Positions 31,018 through 41,879 of a DNA stretch of 64,000 nt are shown piece after piece. The stretch covers positions 24,475,229 to 24,539,228 of the forward strand of contig NC_051433.1 in the NCBI RefSeq assembly GCF_001649575.2. Reading direction: 5' to 3'. Each line of letters begins with the position of its first letter. Within the stretch, counting starts at the first letter, position 1. The DNA is from Kryptolebias marmoratus (lineage: Eukaryota; Chordata; Actinopteri; Cyprinodontiformes; Rivulidae). The translations under genes and the position numbers were made by a program. The notes below the pieces were generated by a model. That model saw only the letters and a list, made by a program, of their open reading frames with translations, did no database searches and had not been told where the DNA came from.

Positions 31018-34000
31018 GATAAAGTCTTCATGTGAAGGCGGTGCTCAGTTTCTGTTCATTAAGACAGGTTTAGTGACTAATAATTCAGGTGGATATGGTT
31101 TAAAACAAGTTTCAGTAGGAATGAGCACCTTAGATTGTAGTTAAACTTGTCAGTCGTGGTTAAAGGCATTAGACACTCTCTGTTGGTCCGTTAATAGACC
31201 CAAAAGGCTCAGCAGCAACAGCCAGTGTGTCTACACTTTTAGCCATTACCTAAAAGTACCGACTGTTTTTTACCTATTGACAGTGTTCACATTGTTGAAC
31301 TCAGAGCTGTGCAGAGCAGCTGTTGAGGCTCATTATCTCAATCTTGTTTCAACTTTTAACAATTTTTTTAAAGATTATTTAAGCAAGTTTTCATTTAGAA
31401 ATCCCCTTTTGTGAAATTCAGCCAGGTCAAAATGTCCTTTTTTCCTCTGCTACAAGCAGAGAGAAGGAATAGATCATGCTATTCCATAAAGGCAGTGAAT
31501 ATCCAGGTTCCTTCCAGGATGTGTAGTGACTTACACCAAGTAGAACCGGACAAACAGCAGAACAGCAGGCATTCTATTGCTTACAGAAAAATTAAAACAG
31601 TATTTTCCGGACTATAAGGCTCACTTATAAGCCTTCGATTTTCTCTAAAAACGACGGAGCACCTTATATATGTAAGAAGTCGTAATGTTTTAGTACGACT
31701 TTATTAAACTACAAAGCCGCACTGCTTGCAGCATTAAGGCTCAGTTATAGTCGAGCTCTGAAGTGTCTTGCGGGGCTCCGCGAGCGGTGTAGACATTTAT
31801 GCTTGACGCTTACGTTGGTTCAGTATTCTTCGGTGAGTTTTGAACCGTCTGATTATCTTTGTGATCTCTCATAGAGGGATCATATAAATGCTGATACAGG
31901 TGAACCAGCTCCGCTAGAGCACCAAAATCGTCTATTTTGAATGGAGCGCAAAGTTACAAAAATTAGGAGGTGCACGACGAGGTACCTTATAGTCCGGTGC
32001 ACCTTATATATGTCAAAAATTTGAAAATGGACCATTCATTGACAGTGCATCTTATAATTCAGTGCGCCCTATAGTACGGAAAATACGGTAATGTAAATAT
32101 AGTCATATGAAAAAGTTTGGGCACCCCTATTAGTAATAATCATTTTTATTTCTAAATATTTGGGTGTTTGCAACAGCTATTTCAGTTTGATATATCTAAT
32201 AACTGATGGACGCAGTAATATTTCAGTATTGAAAGGAGGTTTATTGGACTAACAGAAAATGTGGAGGATGAAAATGGAAAATTGTCTTTGTCTGAGAGAA
32301 ATCTCTTCACTAAAATGTCTGTTTAGGGTCACATTTACAGATCCAAAGTCTGAATAAAGGAGGAGAATTTGGATGTTTAAAAAAAAAAAATTGCAGTCCT
32401 GAACATATTTGGGATGTTTTTGTCTTTCCCACTACATTATTCCTCTCTGGTCATCTATGCAAATTAGGTGATACCCTATAAACTCATAATGTAACTCTGG
32501 TCATCAGGAAAAGATGAAAATAGTCTTGTTTGTTAGTTGTTGTTTTTTTTAAGCAGTTCTACAGATGATTTAAAAAAATAATTTTAAAGATAGTATTTTC
32601 ATTATGAAAACAGAATAAAGCTAATGACGATCATGTTCTTTTCCTCTCAGGATCCCTTTTACAATCCAGCGCTTGTGCGAGCTCCTCACAGAGCCCAAGA
32701 GGAACTACACAGGAACAGATAAGTTTCTTCGAGGGGTGGAGAAGGTGAGCTCTTCAGCCACAAAGTTGTTCTTTTAAGCAGACCCATTTTTGTTACAAAT
32801 GTGTTTTGTTTGTTTGTTTTTGTTTTTCCTCTAGAATGTGATGGTGGTGAGCTGTGTCCATCCAACTTCAGAGTAAGTGTTGGCTGCACGATTGATCATT
32901 TACAGAACAGTTTAAAAACTATAAATACTGGACACATTTTCCTGATGCTTTTAACCTTTGACATTTTTCAGGAAAAATGGATGCAGTGCTGTTAATAGGA
33001 TGAACGGAGTGATGCTTCCAGGAAACACATCTTCATTTACAGAAAGGTTGTTCTGCAGACATCAGTCAGTTTTAACAAAAAAAAACCCAAACCTTTCCAT
33101 GTAAATTGGTGAAAGAGCATTAATTAGTTTTTCTTCTTCTTTTGGGTTGTTTTCTGTTAGAAAAGTGAATGGTCCAGGAACCCCCCGACCGCTGAACAGA
33201 CCAAAGTTGTCTCTGGCCAACTCACTAGCAGCTAACGGTCTGCCGGACAGCACAGACAACAAAGACCTCAACACAGAGCTAGAAGGCAACAAAGACTCGA
33301 GGTATGACGCAATCCGCAGAACCCCCCCCCAATCATATTAAACACGCATAAGTTTCACCCGCGCGTCTCGTTTCTTCTGCCAGCGAGGTTTCGCATTCAG
33401 AAGGCTCTTCTGGGAGTGCAGTGAAGAACAAACACTCCAACGACAATGAGGAGGAGGACATGGAGCCCGAGCACCAGGAAGTAAAAAGACTGAAGTTCAG
33501 CAAGGATGAGGAGGAGGAGGACGACGACGACGAAGAAGAGGAAGAGCAGGAGGTGGACACGCTCGGCCCTTCAGACGCCTCCTGCCTCTCTAAAGAAGCA
33601 GAAGCCGTGGTCCAAGAGAAGGAAGAGAAGGTTTTGAGTGAAGCCTCCAGCACTGCTGCTGCCTCTGAAGAACAAGGTATGAGCTGCTTGAGCGCATCAC
33701 CTTTTACTTCAACGCACTCGCTCTTTTTAGGAGGAAGAAAACATCTGATGTGTTTTTATGACATTTAGTCTTCAGATTGCCTCTTTGGACTGAGCTATTA
33801 GTCATTTATTTATATTTAAGGAAGAGCAACCAAACAGAACCTCCACTTTACTAGAATACATGCTGCTCCATCAGGCGAGGCCACCTGTGCTCTCCAACCC
33901 ATTCATCCTCTAAATGTTCTTAACCCGTTAAATAAACGACGCACGGCAGCGCTGTAGCTAACTGGGTCAGGCAATGATCGAGCTAATTCATTCATTTCTC

Positions 34001-37000
34001 AACTCAGATGAAATAAAACATATTATGATAGACATTGGCAAAGAGCCGAGCAGGAGCTGGCCCTTTTGACTGCTGTGCTCGCGTTATCCACGAAGGAATA
34101 ATCTGAAAGTTTCCAGCCAATCAGAGCGATTCCTCAGCTTCAGCCCGGTGTGAGAACAGAAGCTCCAGGAAGTTAAACTCAGGACTTTCTACTGCTGTCT
34201 GTTTAAGAATTGGATTCATTTAGATCCATTCTGATTATCAGTTTTTGACAATAAATTGGTAACTAGTAGACCATTTAAAAAAAATTCAAATTGTGTTGGA
34301 TTCATCTTTTAAAAGATCTATCTAATGCACCCGTGTCCAGTCCTGGTCTTGGAGGGCCACTATCCTGCATGTTTTAGATGTTTCTCTGCTCTACAGCATG
34401 TCTTCATGTTCTGCAGAAGCCTGTTAATCACTCATTCATTAAAATCAGGTGTGTCACAGAGGAGACACGCCTATACGGTAGCGTTCTTCTGCCACTGACC
34501 AAACTGGCCGGTGGAAACGCAATGCATTTTTTATAGAGCACAGTAGAGCGGGGCTTCTAAAATGGAGCCAGTGGAAAAGGGGCATATGTTGTGTTTGATG
34601 AGGTTATAAAAATCAGGTATCCTTGCTACTCCATCAGCCCCTGATTTAAAAATGAATAAATAAAAATAATTCTTATTCTATCACTTTTAGAACCATAAAT
34701 GAAGTCCAATCTGTTCACAGAAACGTAATCAATTTAAATGTATACAATTTCAACATTATCACAGTATTAATGGCTGCAATGTGTCTGTTTTCGCTGTATG
34801 CAAAAATGTCACTACAGTTCAATCTGTTCAAAACGTTGTGAATAAACATGAGCTGACAAGCTGCGTATCATCAGCCAGTTAATATCCCACTCAGATTGGC
34901 CTGCTCAGCCATCAACGGTCTGACCGTTCGTCCCTGATTTAAGGTGACACATCCTTCCTTCAATAAAGACAAATAAACCCCGTCCTCTGTTCGCCATCAC
35001 TTCTATCTGGGTCACGCGCCATCTGCACAGTAAGGAGTGGACCCACCCTCCACACCCACTGCGCAGCGTGGACTCCATCAGTGTGATTACCATGGAGACG
35101 CAGTTTGTGTAACACCCCGCCACCCCCACCTTGGGCGGCGTGCCCCACAGTTAGGAAAATTTCATGCAGTGCGTCTCTGCAGGGATTTTCTGTTTTCATT
35201 TTAACAATCGAAACAGAAAAATTATACAATAAGAAAATATTTTTGTATAAACACATTTTTGTTTTGTTTTTTGCAGAAGAACAAGTGAATGAAGTTGAAC
35301 AAAACTATTTATTGTTTATTCAATTTTTAAGCAAAACAATGAAGCATATTAGAATCCTATCAGCAACAAAGAAACATATGGAAAAAAAAACTGTCGTTTT
35401 CTCAAGAAACTACAGTGCACCTTTAATCCGGAGCAGCTTATATACAGGTGCTGGTCATAAAATTAGAATATCATGAAAAAGTAGATTGATTTCAGTAATT
35501 CCATTTAAAAAGTGAAACTTGTATATTATATTCATACATTACATACAAACTCATATATTTCAAATGTTTATTTCGTTTAATTNNNNNNNNNNNNNNNNNN
35601 NNNNNNNNNNNNNNNNNNNNNNNNNNNNNNNNNNNNNNNNNNNNNNNNNNNNNNNNNNNNNNNNNNNNNNNNNNNNNNNNNNNNNNNNNNNNNNNNNNNN
35701 NNNNNNNNNNNNNNNNNNNNNNNNNNNNNNNNNNNNNNNNNNNNNNNNNNNNNNNNNNNNNNNNNNNNNNNNNNNNNNNNNNNNNNNNNNNNNNNNNNNN
35801 NNNNNNNNNNNNNNNNNNNNNNNNNNNNNNNNNNNNNNNNNNNNNNNNNNNNNNNNNNNNNNNNNNNNNNNNNNNNNNNNNNNNNNNNNNNNNNNNNNNN
35901 NNNNNNNNNNNNNNNNNNNNNNNNNNNNNNNNNNNNNNNNNNNNNNNNNNNNNNNNNNNNNNNNNNNNNNNNNNNNNNNNNNNNNNNNNNNNNNNNNNNN
36001 NNNNNNNNNNNNNNNNNNNNNNNNNNNNNNNNNNNNNNNNNNNNNNNNNNNNNNNNNNNNNNNNNNNNNNNNNNNNNNNNNNNNNNNNNNNNNNNNNNNN
36101 NNNNNNNNNNNNNNNNNNNNNNNNNNNNNNNNNNNNNNNNNNNNNNNNNNNNNNNNNNNNNNNNNNNNNNNNNNNNNNNNNNNNNNNNNNNNNNNNNNNN
36201 NNNNNNNNNNNNNNNNNNNNNNNNNNNNNNNNNNNNNNNNNNNNNNNNNNNNNNNNNNNNNNNNNNNNNNNNNNNNNNNNNNNNNNNNNNNNNNNNNNNN
36301 NNNNNNNNNNNNNNNNNNNNNNNNNNNNNNNNNNNNNNNNNNNNNNNNNNNNNNNNNNNNNNNNNNNNNNNNNNNNNNNNNNNNNNNNNNNNNNNNNNNN
36401 NNNNNNNNNNNNNNNNNNNNNNNNNNNNNNNNNNNNNNNNNNNNNNNNNNNNNNNNNNNNNNNNNNNNNNNNNNNNNNNNNNNNNNNNNNNNNNNNNNNN
36501 NNNNNNNNNNNNNNNNNNNNNNNNNNNNNNNNNNNNNNNAGTTTGTATGTAATGTATGAATATAATATACAAGTTTCACTTTTTAAATGGAATTACTGAA
36601 ATCAATCTACTTTTTCATGATATTCTAATTTTATGACCAGCACCTGTATGTAAGAAGTCGTAATGTTTTAGTACGACTTTGGTAAACTACAAAGCTGCAC
36701 CGCTTGCAGCATTAAGGCTCAGTTATAGTAGCGCAGGGCTCCAAGCATGGCGTGGTGGCGTTTATACTTGACACTTATGTCGGTGCAGTATCCTTCCGTG
36801 AGTTTTGAACCGTCTGATTATCTATGTAATCTCTCAGAGAGGGATCACATAAATGCTGATACAGGTGAACCAGCTCCGCTAGAGCACCAAAATCGTCTAT
36901 TTTGAATGGAGCACAGCGCTCGCAGTCTGCGCAAAGTTACAAAAATTGGGAGGTGCACAACAATGCGCTTTATATATGACAAAAGTTTAAAAAATGGACC

Positions 37001-37604
37001 ATTCATTGACAGTGCGTCTTATAATCCAGTGTGCCCTATAGTGCGGAAAATATGGTATGTAAACAATTGTCTGTTTCTTTTATTAGGAATCTGTTTTCTC
37101 TTTTAAACTTTATAAATAAGTTGTAAAAGAGCAGGTTTAAAACAGTAGTTACAGACCTGGTAATTGAAGAAAGCGAGACTAAAATTGTAATGAAGTGATT
37201 TAAGTGCGCATTTCGTCTTCTTGACTTCAGAGCCAACAAGCAGCACCCAGGCTGAGCTGTGCCCAGGTGAGGAGGCGGAGCAGGCTGAGAGGGAGGTGCT
37301 GTGCGCTTCTGACGAGGAGGGCAGCGACATGGATCAGACCGAGCAGCAGGAGCCAGCCGAGGTCCCGGAGAGGCCCGAGGCCAGCAGGGACAGTGAGGAG
37401 AGCAGCAGCAGCAGCGACCCAGTCAGCAGCAGCAGCAGTAGCAGCGGCAGCAGCAGCTGTAGCATAGAGGAGGGAGCGGAGGGGGCCAGAGAGGACGTCA
37501 CTTTGGCTCCCTCCAGCAGTACGACTGAACCTCCCACAGAGGGCGCCATGGGAAGTGCCACCTCGCACACTGGGACCACTGAGGAGCCTATGGAGCAGGA
37601 CTAG
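29151..37604 (+). CDS. ppp4r2: ppp4r2, PP4 regulatory subunit 2 (gene-level entry)
   Basis: Nine coding exons join in frame to 433 residues (human 417): 29151-29184, 29803-29884, 30408-30578, 32651-32744, 32835-32872, 32972-33046, 33161-33301, 33384-33676 and 37231-37604. PPP4R2 binds the catalytic subunit PPP4C, usually with an R3 subunit, and directs the phosphatase in DNA repair, centrosome and snRNP work, mostly in the nucleus and at centrosomes. The conserved N-terminal domain (residues ~1-165) is near-identical in places to the human protein ([50 protein letters not shown]). A basic VKRLKF motif (~245-250) may be a nuclear signal. Then follow an acidic run (~253-268), a serine run (~366-388) and the conserved end EEPMEQD. 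Teleosts may carry a and b copies; which this is cannot be told. Start chosen by [16 protein letters not shown] matching the family N-terminus. Confidence 0.97.
29803..29884 (+). CDS. ppp4r2: ppp4r2 coding exon 2
   Basis: Encodes [20 protein letters not shown] and VAKTGQT; acceptor CTTCAG, donor AT|GTAAGT, splitting the following Met codon. Confidence 0.95.
30408..30578 (+). CDS. ppp4r2: ppp4r2 coding exon 3
   Basis: [57 protein letters not shown]. An ORF reading in from the intron (from 30283) makes the exon look longer, but CTTTCAG at 30407 is the acceptor that keeps the family frame. Confidence 0.95.
30969..31017. repeat. (TA)n microsatellite in ppp4r2 intron 3
   Basis: About 48 bp of alternating TA with one interruption; self-complementary and likely to extrude a cruciform. 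Confidence 0.95.
31599..32090. mobile_element. ATTTTCCG-ended MITE, copy B
   Basis: About 490 bp with ends tattttccggactataagg and the complement of gtacggaaaatacggta. Interior blocks (gtaagaagtcgtaatgtttt, gctgatacaggtgaaccagc) are near-identical to copy C at 36650-37058. Lies in ppp4r2 intron 3. Confidence 0.85.
32094..32500. mobile_element. Tc1/mariner-like end fragment
   Basis: Starts atatagtcatatgaaaaag followed by tttgggcacccc, a pattern I recognise from Tc1/mariner inverted ends in fish. The right end was not found and no transposase is visible, so it is truncated or a MITE. Confidence 0.5.
32651..32744 (+). CDS. ppp4r2: ppp4r2 coding exon 4
   Basis: Completes Gly, then [20 protein letters not shown] and [11 protein letters not shown]; donor AAG|GTGAGC. 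Confidence 0.97.
32835..32872 (+). CDS. ppp4r2: ppp4r2 coding exon 5 (38 nt)
   Basis: [12 protein letters not shown] plus two bases. Short, too small for simple ORF finding, but fixed by the family sequence and by CTCTAG and GTAAGT at its edges. Confidence 0.95.
32972..33046 (+). CDS. ppp4r2: ppp4r2 coding exon 6
   Basis: [20 protein letters not shown] then SSFTE plus two bases; matches the family RMNGVM..PGN segment. Confidence 0.95.
33161..33301 (+). CDS. ppp4r2: ppp4r2 coding exon 7
   Basis: [40 protein letters not shown], then LEGNKDS plus two bases. [13 protein letters not shown] is conserved with human. Confidence 0.96.
33384..33676 (+). CDS. ppp4r2: ppp4r2 coding exon 8 (acidic tract)
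   Basis: Encodes [20 protein letters not shown], the EVKRLKF basic motif and an Asp/Glu run of about 16 residues from a GAG/GAC repeat at ~33507-33553. Donor G|GTATGA. Confidence 0.95.
33677..34326. other. ppp4r2 intron 8, left part, no recognised feature
   Basis: No gene, conserved segment or transposon end recognised. Confidence 0.5.
34327..34588. repeat. Two MITE fragments side by side
   Basis: 34327-34455 matches the left arm and middle of the palindromic MITE at 18873-19086 (tatcctgcatgttttagatg, gcagaagcctgttaatcac). 34480-34588 matches the right end of the TTGCCCC MITE (ggtggaaacgcaatgcat, agtggaaaaggggcat). Both are truncated where they meet. Confidence 0.75.
34589..35389. other. 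ppp4r2 intron 8, middle part, no recognised gene
   Basis: No conserved coding segment. Two overlapping minus-strand ORFs at 34905-35256 have no family features I recognise. Confidence 0.5.
35445..36646. mobile_element. TA-flanked DNA transposon with perfect 107-nt inverted ends, interior in gap
   Basis: Both ends begin CAGGTGCTGGTCATAAAATT. The 107 sequenced nt at the right end match the left end without a mismatch. TA is present on both sides (35443-35444 and 36647-36648) and once at the empty site in copy B, so the target duplication is TA, as in Tc1/mariner elements. 957 N hide the interior, so coding content is unknown. Confidence 0.88.
35583..36539. other. Assembly gap (957 N)
   Basis: N run between the two inverted ends of the transposon at 35445-36646. 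Confidence 0.99.
37231..37604 (+). CDS. ppp4r2: ppp4r2 terminal coding exon (serine tract)
   Basis: Starts [20 protein letters not shown], holds a serine run from an imperfect (AGC)n tract at ~37397-37465, and ends TTEEPMEQD followed by TAG. Antisense and shifted frames in the same tract give Leu- or Ala-rich ORFs that are shadows. Confidence 0.96.
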
Positions 37605-38690
37605 ACTGGGGACCACCCTTACAGCCATGTGTGACCAGAAACCAGCTCGTCCTTGAATCCAGCCTTACTGTCACTGAGGACAGAGGCACCTCAAACGCAG
37701 GACGAACACCTCGTCCCACTTTTGGACACTCCTCTTAAAAACAGCTACCTGGCATTGATGTGGGCATACAGATTTTTTTATTTTATTTTACTGGAATATT
37801 TTATTAGTTTTCCTGATCTAAAGTTCCCCTGCAAACAGGGTTGGTTTCAGCAGCCTTCCTTTTGAAGTTTTTTTTTTTTTTTTTTTTTTTTTTAATTAGT
37901 TCTGTTCAACGGGGTTGTTTGAATACTGCGGTGGTCTGATTCTCTTCTCGTGCCACTCACTCCAACCGTTTGGGCATTTGATGTAATATGAAGTCCTTTT
38001 TTTTTCCTGTTTTAATATAATTTCCCCCCTGAGTTCAGAGCCACTGTTTGTTTCTGAGTTGTGTAAAATTTAGTCAAACAGTAAGTTAAACCTCACCTGG
38101 TTTCTGAAGGCTGTTCAGAACATGCATTCTGTTAAATATTACTTCTCACATTTGTCAGGTGGGAGGCTTTTATTTTGTCCTGGTGTCTCATTTTATATAT
38201 TAAAAAACAACAACCACACACTACCAGTCCCACTGAACTATACTCTGACATGCTACCTTGTAGAGGTGTCCTCTGTAAACTGAGATATTTCGAATGAGTA
38301 AAACCATAATTTATAATGATTTCAGTTCATTGACTTATTTTCGGAGTACGTTTTTGTTTCTGTCTGCCAGTCGCATTTTCCAAAAACCAGCTGTAAAGTA
38401 CAAAGATGGCCGCTTTCTTTGTATTGTGACGCCACCATGTTGTTTCACTGACAGATGACCCAGACCCGTCTCTGGTTCCAGATCTACTCCCGTTTCTGCA
38501 GCTGTACTTTTTGATATTTAGAATTTTAAATTTCTGTAAAGTAGATTTTTGTAGATTGTTATACAGTATGTGTTCACTGCCTTTGTGAAACCATATATAA
38601 TTGTATAATTTCTGTGTATACTCTGAATGCTTTTGCTTTTAATGCAGTATTCAGAAACAGCAATAAATGTTAACATTTTTATGTGTGGGG
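37605..38690 (+). other. ppp4r2: ppp4r2 3' UTR
   Basis: Non-coding sequence with a T-run at 37867-37893. AATAAA at 38662-38667, followed by a T- and TG-rich stretch, is the likely poly(A) signal. Confidence 0.75.
38662..38667 (+). terminator. ppp4r2: Poly(A) signal AATAAA of ppp4r2
   Basis: Canonical hexamer in acagcaataaatgttaac with TGTGTGG about 20 nt after it. Confidence 0.7.
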
Positions 38691-39299
38691 CTTTATTTTA
38701 ATTCTATTTTTAGTGTATATCTTCCTGTTTGATGTCACTGGTTAAAATAAGTAAATGTTTTCACTCTAGGTAAGATGGCTCTCTTCTGCTCCTGCAGTCC
38801 ATATAGTTAGCAAAATAGCACTATACCTTTTTAAAAGTGAATAAAAGAAAAGTTGTGTGAGGTTGCTAGTTTATTTTAGTCAGTGACTAACCCTCATCAT
38901 TCTTTTAGCTGCTTTAGTGTCCCTTAGTTTCCCCTCCGAGGGACACTTAAGAGGATTAATTTATCATACTGGAACAAGGAGCAAAGTCACATTAATCCAA
39001 CAGCAAATTATAAAAAATGATAAACAAAGCCAGGAAGTGAAAATAGAAAAATTGCCAAGTGGAAATAAATGTGAGATGTATATTTGGATTATGTACAAAG
39101 TTACAGAAATAGATCTGTACAAGTTAAAATAATTTTCACAGAACATAAACAGACGTGTTCAGTATCAACACTGCTGCAGACATTGCACTTAAAGGGATAT
39201 TTCAACTGTTTTGAAAGTCGAGGTTGAATTCGTTCGGATCATATTATTGAGCTAATCTAAAATGGGTAAAACAAAAAGAGAAAAACTTGGATTTCTGTT
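38691..39299. other. Intergenic, no recognised feature
   Basis: Start of the ~18-kb interval between the convergent genes ppp4r2 and pdzrn3. No gene recognised. Confidence 0.5.
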
Positions 39300-39610
39300 C
39301 TGTAGGTGAAGATGTTTCACTTCTCATCCAAGATTTTTTATTTTTTGTTTATCCTTTATTTAACCAGGCAAATCCCATTGAGATCTCAGATCTCTTTTTA
39401 AAGGGAGGCCTGGGCCTAAAAGGCAGCCTAACATGCATGTTTTTAGACTGAGGGAGGAAACCGGAGCACCCAGAGAAAACCCACACAAACACACATGAAG
39501 CATGTAAACTCCACACAGAAAGGTCCATGTCCAACCCGGCGTTTGAACCCAGGACCTTCTTGGAGTGAGTGCTAACCACTAATGAGAAGCGAAACGTCTT
39601 CAGCTACAGG
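39300..39610. repeat. Inverted repeat flanking a SINE-like repeat
   Basis: Left arm tgaagatgtttcacttctca (39307-39326) is nearly the complement of the right arm gagaagcgaaacgtcttcag (39582-39601). Between them lies a minus-strand fish SINE-like repeat: its complement carries ctgggttcaaacgccggg (a B-box-like block), ttttctctgggtgctccgg and aaaaacatgcatgttaggc. Confidence 0.65.
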
Positions 39611-40327
39611 ATAGAAGTCCAGTTGTTTTTGTTTTTTAACCCTTTTTTGGATTTACCGTGTCCTGGATAAGTGATCTAATAATGTTAGTCCGAGTAGACC
39701 CACTTCTGCCATCTTCAAACCCTTGCAGTCTTTAAAATGCTGTGCATTAATATTTTAATCTTTAATCATCTTTATCAATTTCCCACTGCACAGATATTTA
39801 GGCAGAAATGTGAAATTTCCTTTACCGGAATTGACCTGAAGCTGCAACAGAAGTGCTACAGCCAGCTGCTGCTGCTGGTATTTGCTGTTGCAAATAACCA
39901 CATTGTGAGAATTGTGTAATGTGACATTAAAAGCGGTGTGAGTCTAGTAGGTAGTTTGTGTAAACCACTACGAAGGTTTTGACATTGGAGTTTTAAGATG
40001 GCAGCAGTTCAGGCTAGCTGTTAGCCCGTTAGCCAGGCAGAGAGTCTGCACCTCCACATCTATACTTTGTGCTGGTTTAGCCATTCATTTATCAGAACAT
40101 AACTTTTATACTTTTCAAATTATTCAACTTTATTTATAAATATTTTCCCTACAGTAATGCATTAAGAGCTCCTTCAATTCCTCTAGCTACAATGAATTTT
40201 TAGCTAATCTTTTCTGCTTTTAGCATTTAGCAAGTGTTTCTGCTACTTTTCACCATTAGCTAGTGTTTTACTACTTGTGGTAGAAGCGACTGAAAATGAG
40301 ATTTCCATAATTCTTAATTACTTTTAC
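39611..40327. other. Intergenic, no recognised feature
   Basis: AT-rich; no gene or transposon end recognised. Confidence 0.5.
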
Positions 40328-41872
40328 CAGGGCTCTCAAGTTTTGATCTGAGCTTGGAGTGAGATTTTGAGCTGCTAGAAGTTGTTAGATGACATCATCA
40401 CCTAATTTGCATATTTGGTGATATTGATCAGGATGTAGGAGAGAGGAATATCAACGGTGGCAAGACAAAAAATTATTAGCAGCAGCTTTGCATATGAATG
40501 ATTCATTTGCAAAGTGGACAAGCAGGGATGCAACTACCTACTTTCTGAGGGGTATGCAGACACATTACCCCCCCCCCCCCNNNNNNNNNNCCCCCCCCCC
40601 CCCCCTTTTTTTTTTTTTTTTTTTCATTTTACCTGTTTACGTGAATAAATTTCTTTTTTTTCATGGACTTATAACATATAACACCGATATGGGGTATGGC
40701 CCATCAGAACATCTCTGTGGGTCATTCTCAACCATGAACTGCCTGAATGAGTCAATGAGTCCCCCACTTCCTGTGGTGAAGGCCATTCAGATGGATCTTC
40801 TGAGTAAGGTCTTGCCCCAACCCTCTCCTCTGCACCTCTCTGTTCCTCTCTCTCATCATCATCATCTTCACCTCTCTTGTCCACTTTCTCCTCTGTGGTG
40901 TTGGTCTTGCCATGTCTGCCTGCACTAATTTTCCCAAACTGACACAGTGGTGGTCAGCAGAAATTAGTTTTTTGTGGCCTCACTAGTTGAACTATTCCGA
41001 CCTGATGTCATCTCTGGTCTTCTCTACAGCAGCTGATCACCGACCTCATGTCTGTCTCCCTCATTCCTTACTTGTGTTTTTCTCCTCTGAGTCTTAAAGT
41101 CAAGCAAGTATTATTAATTAGCTTTGAATAAATTACACATCTTGGTAATGCACTTTTTTAGTATAAACAATATTTAAAAATAAATCCTTTGGTATTAAGT
41201 GGCTGTTTCTACTCTTCCAGCTAACATTAGTCCAACCTGTCTCCTTCTCCTGTCTGTCCTGATTCTTTCTCTCCATCCTCTCAGCTGTTATATTGTAAAT
41301 ACTGATCAGTAAACAGCTGTAACTTGTTATTTATTAGTAATTAGTAGAATTAGCTAACCTGAACATTTCCAGGCCTCCTCTTGATGCTCAGACAGAACTT
41401 CCTGCTGTCTTTCAACCACTCTGAAAAGCTTTCTTTCATGCCTACATCTTTATCTTTCTGCCTCTCCATCTTTATCTCTCTGTCATCAGATGACAACACA
41501 ACTCACACGAAAACAATCGCGCTTCCCGCGCGTGCTCAAGAGGGTGTGCGGGAGCGCCACTGTGGACACAGAGTGGAGTGGGTCTCCTCTCTGCTGTGAG
41601 ATTGACAGCTGTCAGTGCTTGGGGAAGTGGGCGGGACTTACGGTACGCTGCAGAATGAGTGCTTTCTCACATTTAGCCGCCAAAGTCACTAGATTTGTCG
41701 CTAGTCGCTTTAAAAAATGTTGGAGAAAACTTGCTAAATATAGCGTTAAAGTGACAAAAAGGCCGTGTGCGTGTTTTATTTTGCGTGAGAAATACAAAGT
41801 GTGGCGTGTGAGCGTGTGCACTTCACGAAATGTGTGTGTCACACGGTCAATGCGTGAGACTTGAGAGCCCTG
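40328..41872. mobile_element. hAT-like DNA transposon with perfect 14-bp ends
   Basis: 1.55 kb from CAGGGCTCTCAAGT to ACTTGAGAGCCCTG, flanked on both sides by cttttac (40321-40327 and 41873-41879). The terminal CAGGG form suggests hAT; a 7-bp rather than 8-bp flank is noted. No transposase was recognised in the short ORFs. A poly-C run with a 10-N gap lies inside. Confidence 0.87.
40568..40624. repeat. Poly-C (with 10-N gap) then poly-T
   Basis: C bases on both sides of the N block at 40581-40590, followed by ~20 T. The gap length is a placeholder, so the real C-run length is unknown. Confidence 0.95.
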
Positions 41873-41879
41873 CTTTTAC

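Larger units (their letters stand above)
35390..37058. mobile_element. ATTTTCCG-ended MITE, copy C, split by a younger transposon
   Basis: The left part (35390-35444, degraded) and right part (36647-37058) join to the order seen in copy B. The insert 35445-36646 sits in cttatata/tgtaagaag, which is continuous in copy B. The right end gtgcggaaaatatggta is intact. Confidence 0.85.

Noticed and set aside
37227..37628. 133-aa antisense ORF rich in Leu and Ala
   Set aside because: Shadow of the ppp4r2 terminal exon, created by the AGC repeat.
39575..39605. Hammerhead ribozyme core (ctaatgag ... gaaac)
   Set aside because: The needed CTGATGA has a base change in the conserved core and stem II is too short to form; it is one arm of an inverted repeat.
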